The notes: generated from the letters alone by a model not told the origin. 18,531 bases of DNA from Candidatus Zipacnadia bacterium (GCA_029820875.1 JALGUK010000025.1:1-18531); one strand, 5' to 3'. Positions 1-7,373 are shown, counted from the first letter of the stretch. A program made the numbers and translations.

Positions 1-588
1 AAGTCACGGCGGGAGGGCACGGCGATTACGGACGGTATGCTCATGGCGAGCCATGACGGTCTCCACTTCCGCATATGGCCCGAATCGTTCATCCGGCCGG
101 GCCTGCGCACCCGGGATAGCTGGTTCTACGGCGACAACTACCAGAACTGGGGCCTGGTGGAAACGAAGTCGGCGATTGAGGACGCCCCGCCGGAGATTTC
201 CATTTACGTGACGGAAGAGTATGCACATGCCGAGCGTGAGAACCGCTTCCGCCGTTACACGCTGCGGATTGACGGTTTTGTGTCGGTTCAAGCACCCCTC
301 AGCGGCGGTGAGCTGGTGACAAAGCCGCTCACTTTCGAGGGCCGGGAGCTTGTCATCAACTACTCGACATCAGCTGCAGGGAGCGTGCAGGTGGAGATTC
401 AGGACGCGGAGGGCAATCCGATTGACGGCTTCACACTCGCACAGTGCCCGGAGATTTTCGGGGACGACATCGCGCGTGTCGTCTCCTGGGAGGGCGGCTC
501 GGACGTCAGCGTCCTTGCCGGGCAGCCGGTCCGGCTGCGATTCATGCTCAAAGACGCGGACCTGTATTCCATCCAGTTCCGGCCTTAG
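1..588 (+). CDS. C-terminal part of a glycosidase-like protein (5' end outside window)
   Basis: The frame is open from the first base of the window, so the N-terminus is missing; the first internal Met codons (37, 43) are probably not the start. The visible 195 residues begin with a stretch resembling the end of a beta-propeller glycosidase (SHDGLHFRIW, then GDNYQNWGLVETKS). They continue into a beta-rich domain (about residues 95-195) with phrases such as PLSGGELVTKPLTFEG, STSAAGSVQVEIQDAEG and LRFMLKDADLYSIQF. From family knowledge, this combination is typical of uncharacterised proteins of Planctomycetes and Armatimonadota that resemble GH32/43-type glycosidases. A role in carbohydrate processing is inferred, and no catalytic residue can be checked here. 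Its stop codon overlaps an AGGAG site (587-591) serving the remnant that follows. Confidence 0.65.
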   Translation, partial: KSRREGTAITDGMLMASHDGLHFRIWPESFIRPGLRTRDSWFYGDNYQNWGLVETKSAIEDAPPEISIYVTEEYAHAERENRFRRYTLRIDGFVSVQAPLSGGELVTKPLTFEGRELVINYSTSAAGSVQVEIQDAEGNPIDGFTLAQCPEIFGDDIARVVSWEGGSDVSVLAGQPVRLRFMLKDADLYSIQFRP

Positions 589-599
589 GAGCACTGCTG

Positions 600-770
600 A
601 TGACCAGTCGGGACATTATACAGCGTGTACTCTCACGGGAGAACCCGCGGTTCGCTTTCTCGCCATACGATGGTCAGAAACGACTTAACGATTTCGTGGG
701 GGGCGGGCCGCCGTCGAGCATGGTGCAACCAAGCAACTGCATCTGGTATCTGAAGCCGTCAAGCCTTTGA
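600..770 (+). pseudogene. N-terminal remnant of a uroporphyrinogen-decarboxylase-family gene
   Basis: An ATG at 600 lies 8 bases after AGGAG (587-591) and opens a 56-codon frame. Its first residues (MTSRDIIQRVLSRENP) match the typical N-terminus of URO-D/methyltransferase-like proteins (pattern MTsREivlraL.feNPdR), and NDFVGGGPP also fits that family. After about 40 residues the similarity stops and the frame ends, against a usual family length of about 340-400 residues. The rpsU promoter starts 16 bases later, so the rest of the gene is gone. The ribosome binding site suggests it was once cotranscribed with the gene upstream. It could still make a 56-residue peptide, but a decayed fragment is more likely. 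Confidence 0.5.
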
Positions 771-785
771 CCTCTTCAGTGTCCG

Positions 786-814
786 TTGACAGGCAACAGA
801 CAATGTGCTATAGT
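786..814 (+). promoter_or_regulatory. Sigma70-type promoter of the rpsU operon
   Basis: TTGACA (786-791) and TATAGT (809-814) are separated by exactly 17 bases, nearly the sigma70 consensus. Transcription would start near 821 and give a leader of about 37 nt before rpsU. No other promoter this good is seen before 7345, so it may drive the whole cluster to 6786. Confidence 0.85.
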
Positions 815-857
815 CCTATTCGTACGGAATGCTGTGGTCAGAGGGGAGGGATAGTGT

Positions 858-1034
858 ATGGCACGGGTGAAGGTTACTGAAGGGGAGAGCATCGAGGGTG
901 CCTTGCGCCGCTTCAGAAAGGCGATACAAAACTCGGGCAAGCTCAAGGAGGCCCGTCGCAAGGAGCGTTACGAGAAGCCCAGCGAGAAGAAACATCGGCT
1001 TGCGAGTCGCCGCGAGCGCAGACAGCGACGGTGA
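858..1034 (+). CDS. rpsU: 30S ribosomal protein S21
   Basis: This 58-residue basic protein begins MARVKVTEGESIEGALRRF and continues with the S21 core (KAIQNSGKLKEARRKERYEKPSEKKHR) and an Arg-rich tail. S21 sits at the 30S platform near the anti-Shine-Dalgarno end of 16S rRNA and helps initiation. Length and motifs match the family (usually 55-70 aa). A GGAGGG-type site (845-850) lies 7 bases before the ATG. It is the first gene after the strong promoter at 786-814, and the partner order rpsU-yqeY-phoH matches Firmicutes-type clusters. It is easily missed by length cut-offs. The 146-bp gap to yqeY contains an array of inverted repeats that may separate its high expression from the genes downstream. 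Confidence 0.93.
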   Translation: MARVKVTEGESIEGALRRFRKAIQNSGKLKEARRKERYEKPSEKKHRLASRRERRQRR

Positions 1035-1050
1035 ACTGGTGGAAGGGGTA

Positions 1051-1144
1051 AGGTCAGACGCAGTGACCTGGGGAATTCCCCTCCAATCTAAATTGGTCGT
1101 GCCAGTGAGCGGAGGACGCTGAGCCTCCGCTCAAGTGTCACTGG
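1051..1144 (+). other. Array of four consecutive inverted repeats between rpsU and yqeY
   Basis: Four hairpin-forming elements lie nearly end to end. The first is AGGTCA/TGACCT (1051-1056 with 1064-1069). The second is the perfect 12-bp palindrome GGGGAATTCCCC (1070-1081). The third is CCAAT/ATTGG with a 4-base loop (1083-1096). The fourth is a larger hairpin with inner stem GAGCGGAGG (1107-1115) pairing CCTCCGCTC (1124-1132), flanked by CCAGT (1102-1106) and ACTGG (1140-1144). No run of T follows the last stem, so it is not a classic intrinsic terminator. A role in RNA processing, transcript stability or attenuation is inferred. Confidence 0.55.
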
Positions 1145-1180
1145 TGCTCAATGTGCCGGGGGTATGGAGGACAGAAAGTT

Positions 1181-1627
1181 ATGGGAATTGCCGAGCAGCT
1201 TCTTGAAGATATGAAGTCCGCGATGAAGGCCGGCGAGTCGGAACGTGTAAGTATCATCCGGATGGCGCGGGCCGCGCTGCAAGAGGCCCGAATCGCCAAA
1301 CGCAGGGAGCTGAGCGAGGAGGAAGCGGTCGAGGTTCTCGCTCGCGAGGCTAAGAAGTGTCGGGAAGCGGCGGAAGAATATCGTAGATTAGGCCAGCAAG
1401 AGCGTGCGGTGGCTGAGGAGGCGGAGGCGCGAGCGCTGGCCGCTTATCTTCCGCAGCAACTCAGCGATGCAGAGATTGAGGAAGTGGTTAGGGCCGCCAT
1501 CGAGGAGCTTGGCGCCCAGAGCACTCGTGAACTGGGAAAGGTCATGGGAGTGGTGATGTCCAAGCTTAGGGGAAGAGCTGACGGCAAGACGGTCAACCAG
1601 ATCGCGCGGAGCCTGTTGGGCGAGTAA
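1181..1627 (+). CDS. YqeY/GatB-domain protein
   Basis: The 148-residue product begins MGIAEQLLEDMKSAMKAGES and ends in a small helical domain (ELGKVMGVVMSKLRGRADGKTVNQIARSLL), matching the YqeY (GatB/YqeY) family in both length and ends. The C-terminal domain resembles the tail domain of the GatB amidotransferase subunit. A role with tRNA or tRNA-dependent amidation is proposed for the family but unproven. The ATG at 1181 is preceded by TGGAGG (1165-1170) 10 bases away. An in-frame ATG at 1151 would add 10 residues and has no ribosome binding site, so 1181 is preferred. The middle is rich in Glu, Ala and Arg and probably a helical bundle. The rpsU-yqeY pairing is widely conserved. Confidence 0.9.
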   Translation: MGIAEQLLEDMKSAMKAGESERVSIIRMARAALQEARIAKRRELSEEEAVEVLAREAKKCREAAEEYRRLGQQERAVAEEAEARALAAYLPQQLSDAEIEEVVRAAIEELGAQSTRELGKVMGVVMSKLRGRADGKTVNQIARSLLGE

Positions 1628-1639
1628 CAGTGGAGGTAT

Positions 1640-2638
1640 GTGCGCGTTTTGACCGACCAAGTGCAGACTACAATCAGCGTCGATGACCCTGCGAAGATTC
1701 CGTTGCTGTTGGGGTCTCACGATGAGGGCCTTAAAATCATCGAACGGGAGACTCACGTGCAAGTGGTAGTACGCGGGAATAGCCTCGACATACGCGGGAG
1801 GCCGCGGGATGTAGAGCGGGGGGCTAAAGTGTTAAGAGGGTTACTGGATGCCCTCGGTGACGGGCGGTCACTCACGCGGTCCGAGGTGGAGTATGCTGCG
1901 CGTATGGCGTACAAGGGTGATAAGGAGGCGTTGGCGGTTTTGAAGGGCGAACCGATTCTCCGAAGCCGGACAGGCAAGTTCATTCGGCCTCGGACACTCG
2001 GGCAAAAGGCTTACGTGGCGGCGATGCAGCGCAGCGACCTCGTGTTTGCGATTGGCCCGGCGGGAACTGGTAAGACTTATCTGGCCGTGGCTGTGGCTCT
2101 TGCACGGCTCCGGGAGAAGAGGGTTTCACGATTGGTCCTGACCCGTCCGGCTGTGGAGGCGGGCGAGCGGCTGGGATTTTTGCCGGGAGACATGCGTGAA
2201 AAGGTCAACCCGTACCTTCGCCCTCTGACAGATGCTCTCTATGAGATGCTCGGCATTGAGCGGACCGAGCAGCTTGGGGAGAGGGGAATTCTGGAGGTCG
2301 CGCCGCTGGCATATATGCGCGGTCGAACTCTCAATGACGCCTTTATCATTCTCGACGAGGGACAGAATACTACGCCCGAGCAAATGAAGATGTTTCTTAC
2401 CCGTACCGGTTTCGGCTCCAAAGTCGTTGTAACAGGTGACATTACTCAAATTGACCTACCCGAAGGCAGGGTTTCCGGATTAGTGGACGTGCAGAGCTTT
2501 CTTAAGGGCCTGCCCGGGATCGAATTTGCGTACCTGACAGATGCAGATGTCGTCCGGCATCGAATGGTGCAGGACATTATACAGGCTTACGAGAAGCGGG
2601 AAAGAGAACGGTTGCGTCAGGATAACGAGTCTCAGTAA
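1640..2638 (+). CDS. phoH: PhoH-like P-loop ATPase
   Basis: This 332-residue protein has an N-terminal KH-like region (about residues 1-75) and a PhoH ATPase core. Walker A is GPAGTGKT at residues 139-146 and Walker B runs into DEGQN at 239-243. The family phrases LTRPAVEAGERLGFLPGD and VVTGDITQIDLP are also present. PhoH/YbeZ proteins work with YbeY in rRNA and RNA metabolism; they bind and hydrolyse ATP and are predicted RNA helicases. The partner ybeY lies two genes downstream. The start is uncertain: GTG at 1640 sits only 3 bases from GGAGG (1632-1636), while TTG at 1649 sits 12 bases from it, changing the N-terminus by three residues. It follows yqeY by 12 bases and is probably cotranscribed. 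Confidence 0.93.
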   Translation: MRVLTDQVQTTISVDDPAKIPLLLGSHDEGLKIIERETHVQVVVRGNSLDIRGRPRDVERGAKVLRGLLDALGDGRSLTRSEVEYAARMAYKGDKEALAVLKGEPILRSRTGKFIRPRTLGQKAYVAAMQRSDLVFAIGPAGTGKTYLAVAVALARLREKRVSRLVLTRPAVEAGERLGFLPGDMREKVNPYLRPLTDALYEMLGIERTEQLGERGILEVAPLAYMRGRTLNDAFIILDEGQNTTPEQMKMFLTRTGFGSKVVVTGDITQIDLPEGRVSGLVDVQSFLKGLPGIEFAYLTDADVVRHRMVQDIIQAYEKRERERLRQDNESQ

Positions 2639-2680
2639 GAGATTATGCGCGGCTGTAGTAGAGACCCGACGAGGATGGCT

Positions 2681-4954
2681 ATGGCGCTCAAGGGGAACAA
2701 CAAGAACGGTAACGACCGCCGTCGCGGTTTCTTTGGGCTGCTGCCCACTACTGGACAATATGCCAGGAAGTTGGTCATAGGCGCAGTTGCAGTGGTCGCC
2801 CTGGCACTGACGGTCTCGGGGCGGTTCGTTCCCGAGCGCGTCACATGGAATGTCAATGATATGGCGGACCGGAAAATCGTTGCGCAGCGGAGCGTGAGCT
2901 ACGAGGACACGGAGGCGACCCAGGAGGCGCGTGAGGCCAAGCGGCGTGAGGTGATGACGGGTGGTAAGGTGTATGACCGCAACACCAACAGCGTCACGGA
3001 TGTCAAGCGCAGCGTCGTCCGTATTTTCAGCGCTGCCCGGACAGTCCGCAACGACGACAGACTCGGAACCGAGGCCCAAAAGAAGGCTGCGCTCAGCGAC
3101 CAGTTGGATATCGAGTTGTCGGATGCGGCTATCTCGGCCCTCATTTCCTGCGATGCATCCACGCTGGAAGCACTCGAGAGCACGGTGACGAACCTTGTAT
3201 CGGCGAAGATGGCCCAGGATATCCGCAACGACACCGATGACCTGAAGCGGGTGCGCGAGGACATTGCGAAGCAAGCAGCGGGTTTCACAGAGTACAAGAA
3301 GCGCTATCGTGACCTGATTGCGGAGATTGCACAGAAGACGGTGCGGGTCAATGCCACCTACGACGCCGAGGCGACGCAGGAGAAGGTTGAAGCCGCGCTC
3401 GAGAAAGTGCCCAAGGTAATCCGGACGATTTCTGTGGGTGACACAATCATCCGGCCGGGCGAGGTTGTCTCGCAGCGCCATATTGACGAATTCACGGCGC
3501 TTGGCCTCAGAGAGCCTAATCTCGACTACGGCCGCGCTCTGAGCACCGCCGGCGTATTGGTAGTGCTTATCGGTGTATTGGGGTTGTACATTCGCAATTA
3601 TCGGCCCACTATTTACAACGATGACAGGCTGTTGTTGTTGCTTGCAGGAATTATCGTCGTTGCTCTGGTGGCTTTTAAGTTCTCCCGCGGGACCGGAATC
3701 TACGAAGATGTGGCTCTGCTGTGTGTCACCAGCGCCGGCATGGTCATTGCGCTTCTGCTGGATGTTGAGCTGGCCATGCTGGCGGTCTGCGTTATCGGGT
3801 TGCTAATCGGCATCGTCACTGCCGCCAATGAACTCCGCCTGGTGGTATTGAGCATTCCAGCGGGTCTTGTCGCCGTTGTGGCTGTACGCAACATTGCGCA
3901 GCGGACTCAGATCGTCTTACGGACCGGAGCGGTCCTGGCTGCAAGCAACACAGCGCTAGTGATGATGACAGACAGCGTTTTTGCGCAGTCTATCAGCCCA
4001 GTGAGCCTCCTGGTCGCCGCAGCTTTCGGACTGGTTTCGACTCTAATAGCCCTTGCTGCATTGTCGGTGTTCCAAAATGTTCTGGACATCACCACGGATC
4101 TGCGGCTCCTGGAACTGCAAAATCCCGCAGAGCCGGCCCTCCAGCGATTGATTGTGGAAGCCCCAGGGACCTACCACCACAGTGTCATTGTCGGAAACCT
4201 AGCTGAGGCGGCGGCAAGGGCAATCGGGGCGAACGCACTCCTTACGCGCACCGCCTGCTATTACCATGACATCGGCAAGCTCAAGCGGCCATACTTCTTC
4301 ATTGAGAACCAGCAGGGCGCTCCCAACCCGCACGACAGTCTAAGCCCATACCTGAGCGCTTTGGTCATTCAATCTCATGTCAAAGACGGCCTTGAGATGG
4401 CGCGCGAGATACACCTTCCCAAGGTCGTACGGGACATTATCGCCGAGCATCACGGCACAACGCTGCTTGCGCAGTTTTACAAGCGCGCGTTGGAGGAAGC
4501 CGGGAGCGAGGAAGTGTCCGAACAATCGTTCCGATACCCGGGTCCCAAGCCTAAGAGTAAAGAGGCGGCAATCGTTATGCTCGCCGATTCGGTCGAGGCG
4601 GCGGTCCGTTCGCAGCCGGAAAAGAGCGAGCAGCGGGTGGCGGCGGTAGTATCCAAGATTATTGACAACCGCCTGGCCGACGGCCAGCTTGATGAGAGCG
4701 CCCTGACTTTCGGGGACATTAACGAGATTAAGAGAACGTTCAATTCGATTCTACAGGGAATATTTCACCGGCGAATCGAGTACTCGGAAGAGATACAGGC
4801 AGTGACAGGAGGACAGCCGGCCGATGGAAGTGCTTATTCGGAAGCGACGGCCGTCGGTGGTGGGGACGGCAGAGCTGCGCCGGGCAGCGATGACCACCCT
4901 CGCGAGGGAAAGTCCGAGACAGGACGTCGAGCTAAGCGTGTTGTTGACAAATGA
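2681..4954 (+). CDS. pgpH: Cyclic-di-AMP phosphodiesterase PgpH type (7TMR-HD protein)
   Basis: This 757-residue membrane protein has a cytoplasmic N-terminus, one TM segment, a large extracytoplasmic 7TMR-HDED-like domain (about residues 50-290), a block of about seven TM segments (about 295-465) and a cytoplasmic HD domain. HD-domain residues visible are HH at 499-500, HD at 529-530 (YYHDIGK) and EHHGTT further on. Known members (Listeria PgpH) hydrolyse c-di-AMP to pApA. The position between phoH and ybeY matches yqfF in Firmicutes. ATG 2681 is chosen because GAGG (2671-2674) lies 6 bases before it; an upstream ATG at 2645 in the same frame has no good site. The last 44 codons overlap ybeY in another frame and encode a Gly/Ala/polar tail unlike the conserved HD core. 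Confidence 0.9.
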   Translation: MALKGNNKNGNDRRRGFFGLLPTTGQYARKLVIGAVAVVALALTVSGRFVPERVTWNVNDMADRKIVAQRSVSYEDTEATQEAREAKRREVMTGGKVYDRNTNSVTDVKRSVVRIFSAARTVRNDDRLGTEAQKKAALSDQLDIELSDAAISALISCDASTLEALESTVTNLVSAKMAQDIRNDTDDLKRVREDIAKQAAGFTEYKKRYRDLIAEIAQKTVRVNATYDAEATQEKVEAALEKVPKVIRTISVGDTIIRPGEVVSQRHIDEFTALGLREPNLDYGRALSTAGVLVVLIGVLGLYIRNYRPTIYNDDRLLLLLAGIIVVALVAFKFSRGTGIYEDVALLCVTSAGMVIALLLDVELAMLAVCVIGLLIGIVTAANELRLVVLSIPAGLVAVVAVRNIAQRTQIVLRTGAVLAASNTALVMMTDSVFAQSISPVSLLVAAAFGLVSTLIALAALSVFQNVLDITTDLRLLELQNPAEPALQRLIVEAPGTYHHSVIVGNLAEAAARAIGANALLTRTACYYHDIGKLKRPYFFIENQQGAPNPHDSLSPYLSALVIQSHVKDGLEMAREIHLPKVVRDIIAEHHGTTLLAQFYKRALEEAGSEEVSEQSFRYPGPKPKSKEAAIVMLADSVEAAVRSQPEKSEQRVAAVVSKIIDNRLADGQLDESALTFGDINEIKRTFNSILQGIFHRRIEYSEEIQAVTGGQPADGSAYSEATAVGGGDGRAAPGSDDHPREGKSETGRRAKRVVDK

Positions 4955-5273
4955 CGCGCACATCCGGGAACTTAATCGCATTTATCGGGGCACAGACACG
5001 CCGACCGATGTCCTGGCGTTCCCTCTGTCCGCCGAAGAGGCATTGGAGGGCGAACCTGTCCCGATCGGCGACGTTGTAATCTCGGTGGAAACAGCCGAGC
5101 GGCAAGCGCAAGAGTATGGCCATGATGTGCAGCGAGAGGTCATACTTCTGTTGGTGCACGGTATCCTTCATCTGCTTGGGTACACGGACGATACACCCTC
5201 CAAACGCCAGAAAATGATTTGCAGACAGCGCGCTTTACTGGCCGAATTGGGCTACGGCGGCGAAGGCGAGTGA
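4824..5273 (+). CDS. ybeY: Endoribonuclease YbeY (rRNA maturation factor)
   Basis: The 149-residue product shows the YbeY signatures LNRIYRGTDTPTDVLAFPL (residues 50-68), GDVVIS (82-87) and the zinc motif HGILHLLGY (112-120). YbeY matures rRNA 3' ends and takes part in ribosome quality control. In the standard H-x3-H-x5-H pattern the ligands are H112 and H116, but the third position is Asp (D122, in the sequence YTDDT), not His. The ATG at 4824 follows AGGAGG (4807-4812) by 11 bases. The gene starts inside pgpH, overlapping it by 131 bases, which is far longer than usual operon overlaps. It is flanked by phoH-pgpH and dgkA as in Firmicutes. Confidence 0.92.
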   Translation: MEVLIRKRRPSVVGTAELRRAAMTTLARESPRQDVELSVLLTNDAHIRELNRIYRGTDTPTDVLAFPLSAEEALEGEPVPIGDVVISVETAERQAQEYGHDVQREVILLLVHGILHLLGYTDDTPSKRQKMICRQRALLAELGYGGEGE

Positions 5274-5280
5274 GCTGACA

Positions 5281-6033
5281 GTGGGTCCGGTCTTAGAGAA
5301 GAAGAGCGTCGCCAGAAGCTTCAAGTTTGCCATTGACGGCGTGATGCATGCGCTGCGTTTTGAGCGGCATGTACGCGCGCATTTCATCATCACGGCTCTG
5401 GTGATGGTGGTTGCGGTTCTGCTTCAGGTGAGCAAGCTGGAGTTGCTCCTGCTTTTTTTCGCAATCTCACTGGTACTTATTACCGAGCTTTTCAATACGG
5501 CCCTTGAATCCGCGATGGACATTTCGGTAAAAAGCTACCATCCGGTCGCAAAGGTGGCCAAGGACGTATCCGCCGGCGCAGTGTTCGTGGCGAGTATCAA
5601 CGCGGTGCTGGTCGGAGCGGTAATCTTCACCACAAATGCTCGACTCGCCGGATTGCTGAAGGCCATTCCCGCCCCTGATTGGAGTTCCATTGCAGTCCGC
5701 TTGTCCGCTGTCGGCGTCGTATTGGTCAGCCTCGCGGTAATCGCGATCAAGAGCTGGACGGGCAAAGGCACGGTGATGAGGGGAGGAGTCGTAAGCGGAC
5801 ATTCGGCCCTCGCGTTTTTCCTCGCAAGCATGATTATACTCATTACCCGTAACGCGCCGGCATCGGTGCTTTCCGTTGCCATCGCAGGTATGCTGGCCCA
5901 CAGCCGCGTTCAGGCAGGGATTCACTCTATCGGCCAGGTCATCGCGGGAGCATTGCTGGGGTGCTCACTGACGGTGTTGTTTTATATCCTGTTGTACTTT
6001 ACCGGCTCGGTATGGGCATCTGCAGGGCCGTAA
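5281..6033 (+). CDS. DgkA-type lipid kinase fused to a PAP2 phosphatase-like domain
   Basis: The 250-residue membrane protein has two domains. Residues 1-115 match the prokaryotic DgkA family: SFKFAIDGVMHALRFERHVR, the catalytic-type stretch E69, N72 and E76 (ELFNTALE), and H87, K91 and AKD (93-95). Gram-positive members phosphorylate undecaprenol. Residues 135-240 match PAP2 lipid phosphatases, with R167, GGVVSGHS (168-175), SR (208-209) and H215. The usual acidic residue at H+4 is Gln (Q219), and the usual Pro before SGH is Val (V171), so phosphatase activity is uncertain. A kinase/phosphatase fusion suggests control of undecaprenol versus undecaprenyl phosphate. The GTG start lies 7 bases after the ybeY stop with only a weak ribosome binding site, so translational coupling is likely. 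Confidence 0.85.
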   Translation: MGPVLEKKSVARSFKFAIDGVMHALRFERHVRAHFIITALVMVVAVLLQVSKLELLLLFFAISLVLITELFNTALESAMDISVKSYHPVAKVAKDVSAGAVFVASINAVLVGAVIFTTNARLAGLLKAIPAPDWSSIAVRLSAVGVVLVSLAVIAIKSWTGKGTVMRGGVVSGHSALAFFLASMIILITRNAPASVLSVAIAGMLAHSRVQAGIHSIGQVIAGALLGCSLTVLFYILLYFTGSVWASAGP

Positions 6034-6057
6034 ATTCCCCGTTGGATGTAATTCACC

Positions 6058-6786
6058 ATGCTTTATGGGATTGTCTCAGACATACACAGCAACATCGTTG
6101 CTCTGGAGGCGGTCCTTGCGGACATGCCGGAGATTGACCGGTTGCTGTGCTTAGGAGACATTGTGGGGTATGGCCCTCGGCCCAACGAATGCTGCGAAAT
6201 AATGCGTGAACGGGCCTGGGTGTGCATCGCGGGCAACCATGATAGGTGCGTGGTGAAGCCCGGTGAAGAGGATTGGTTTAATGAAGCGGCAAGAGCAGCA
6301 ATTCTTTGGACGCGCGAGGTCATCTCCGAAGAGGCCCATCGGTTCCTGAGCGACCTCGGAGACGTCGCTTTAACCCGTGAATTCACCCTAATGCACGGCG
6401 CGCTGCAGGACCCTGATGAATACATAACCTCGCCGCGGGAGGCCTTGGCAACACTGAAGCTTGCGCGGACTCCCATTTCCTTGTGCGGCCACACCCATGT
6501 TCCGGAGGCGTACAGAATTATAGAAGATAACGACGGCTGCAGGCGCGTGTGCAATCCGCCGCTGTTCGAGCTGGCATTCCAGTCGGAGGGGAAGGTCCTC
6601 GTCAACTGCGGCAGCGTTGGTCAGCCGCGCGACGGTGACCCCCGCGCCGCCTACGGGCTTTTAGATTCACAAGCTGGAACCGTACAGGTGAAAAGGGTCG
6701 CCTATGATATTGAGGCGACCCAGAGGGATATGATTCAAGCCGGGCTGCCTCGTATCCTTGCAGCCCGCCTGTCCGTGGGGATGTAA
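6058..6786 (+). CDS. Calcineurin-like metallophosphoesterase (YfcE/MJ0936-like)
   Basis: The 242-residue protein carries all metal-binding blocks of the superfamily: DIH (D8, H10), GDIVGYGPRP (from G33, with D34), GNHD (N60, H61), a later MHG, and GHTHVP near residue 143. The GDxxGYGPxP form is typical of the bacterial/archaeal branch of stand-alone phosphodiesterases with unknown natural substrate; some act on cyclic nucleotides in vitro. There is no signal peptide, so it is cytoplasmic. It follows the DgkA-PAP2 gene by 24 bases, probably as the last gene of the rpsU operon, and ends 9 bases before the convergent gene on the minus strand. The ribosome binding site before the ATG is weak. Confidence 0.88.
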   Translation: MLYGIVSDIHSNIVALEAVLADMPEIDRLLCLGDIVGYGPRPNECCEIMRERAWVCIAGNHDRCVVKPGEEDWFNEAARAAILWTREVISEEAHRFLSDLGDVALTREFTLMHGALQDPDEYITSPREALATLKLARTPISLCGHTHVPEAYRIIEDNDGCRRVCNPPLFELAFQSEGKVLVNCGSVGQPRDGDPRAAYGLLDSQAGTVQVKRVAYDIEATQRDMIQAGLPRILAARLSVGM

Positions 6787-6795
6787 CAAAGCCTC

Positions 6796-7209
6796 CTACG
6801 GCCTGATGATGATTGTCAGACCCGCGTCACGGTTTTCGTATCGAAGAACCGCTCCGGGCCTGCAGTAATGTCCGTAAGAATCATAGCGATATCCTGGGCG
6901 GTAATCATAGTAAATGGGAGGGCGTGTACCGATCGAATCGTAGCCGAATGGGGGACGGTATCGAAACCCGTCATCGTACCGGGAACTATACGGATGCGAC
7001 TCGTAGCGATAGGTGTGCCGACGCTCGCGGCTGGAGTATCGCACCGGGCGTGGCGATGGCACAAAGCCCGGGCTTTCCTGGTATTGGCGCTCACTATAGT
7101 AGCTTTTGGTGTTGCTGCCCCTATCAGCCGAATATGGGTGGTCAGCGTACACGGCGGACAAGGCGAGCAAGCACAGTACCGCCACAACTACCGGAATGCT
7201 CTTTCTCAT
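6796..7209 (-). CDS. Small tyrosine- and arginine-rich secreted protein
   Basis: This 137-residue product on the minus strand starts at the Met of MRKSIPVVVAVLCLLALSA, a clear signal peptide with probable cleavage after VYA (about residue 21). A GGGAGG site upstream on the minus strand supports this start over one 14 codons further out. The mature part is dominated by Tyr, Arg, Ser, Pro and Gly, with about 20 Tyr in about 115 residues and dipeptide patterns such as YRY, YDYRP and YRYDSYGHY; it has a single Cys. It ends in a hydrophobic GLTIIIRP. I recognise no family. A surface, matrix or dityrosine-forming role would be inference only. It is convergent with the metallophosphoesterase and divergent from the next gene. 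Confidence 0.72.
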   Translation of the reverse strand: MRKSIPVVVAVLCLLALSAVYADHPYSADRGSNTKSYYSERQYQESPGFVPSPRPVRYSSRERRHTYRYESHPYSSRYDDGFRYRPPFGYDSIGTRPPIYYDYRPGYRYDSYGHYCRPGAVLRYENRDAGLTIIIRP

Positions 7210-7344
7210 TCTTTGCGCCTCCCTCCGGTTAAGCGTCAGATTACTCCGCAAGCAGTTCCATTCACCCTTTTTTTAGACGTTTGGCGGGGCAAAAGGTTCC
7301 CTGAGGAGGGGCATTCGCCTTATGGCTCAGGCTCGGTGCACGCC

Positions 7345-7373
7345 TTGACTTTGTCCTGTGAAAGTGGTATGTT
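7345..7373 (+). promoter_or_regulatory. Probable sigma70-type promoter for the HNH-repeat protein
   Basis: TTGACT (7345-7350) and TATGTT (7368-7373) are 17 bases apart, with a good -35 and a moderate -10. Transcription from about 7380 would give a leader of about 140 nt before the ATG at 7520. Confidence 0.6.

Noticed and set aside
611..623. 13-mer GGACATTATACAG repeated at 2572-2584
   Set aside because: Both copies encode the common peptide DIIQ inside coding sequence with the same codons; most likely coincidence.
1102..1144. Intrinsic terminator after rpsU
   Set aside because: The hairpin is strong but no T run follows; the bases after it are TGCTCAATG. It is kept only as part of the inverted-repeat array.
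2480..3481. Long open frame (333 codons) on the minus strand
   Set aside because: It lies opposite phoH and pgpH, which have clear domain motifs; its translation shows no recognisable family and no ribosome binding site. It is a codon-usage shadow in a GC-rich genome.
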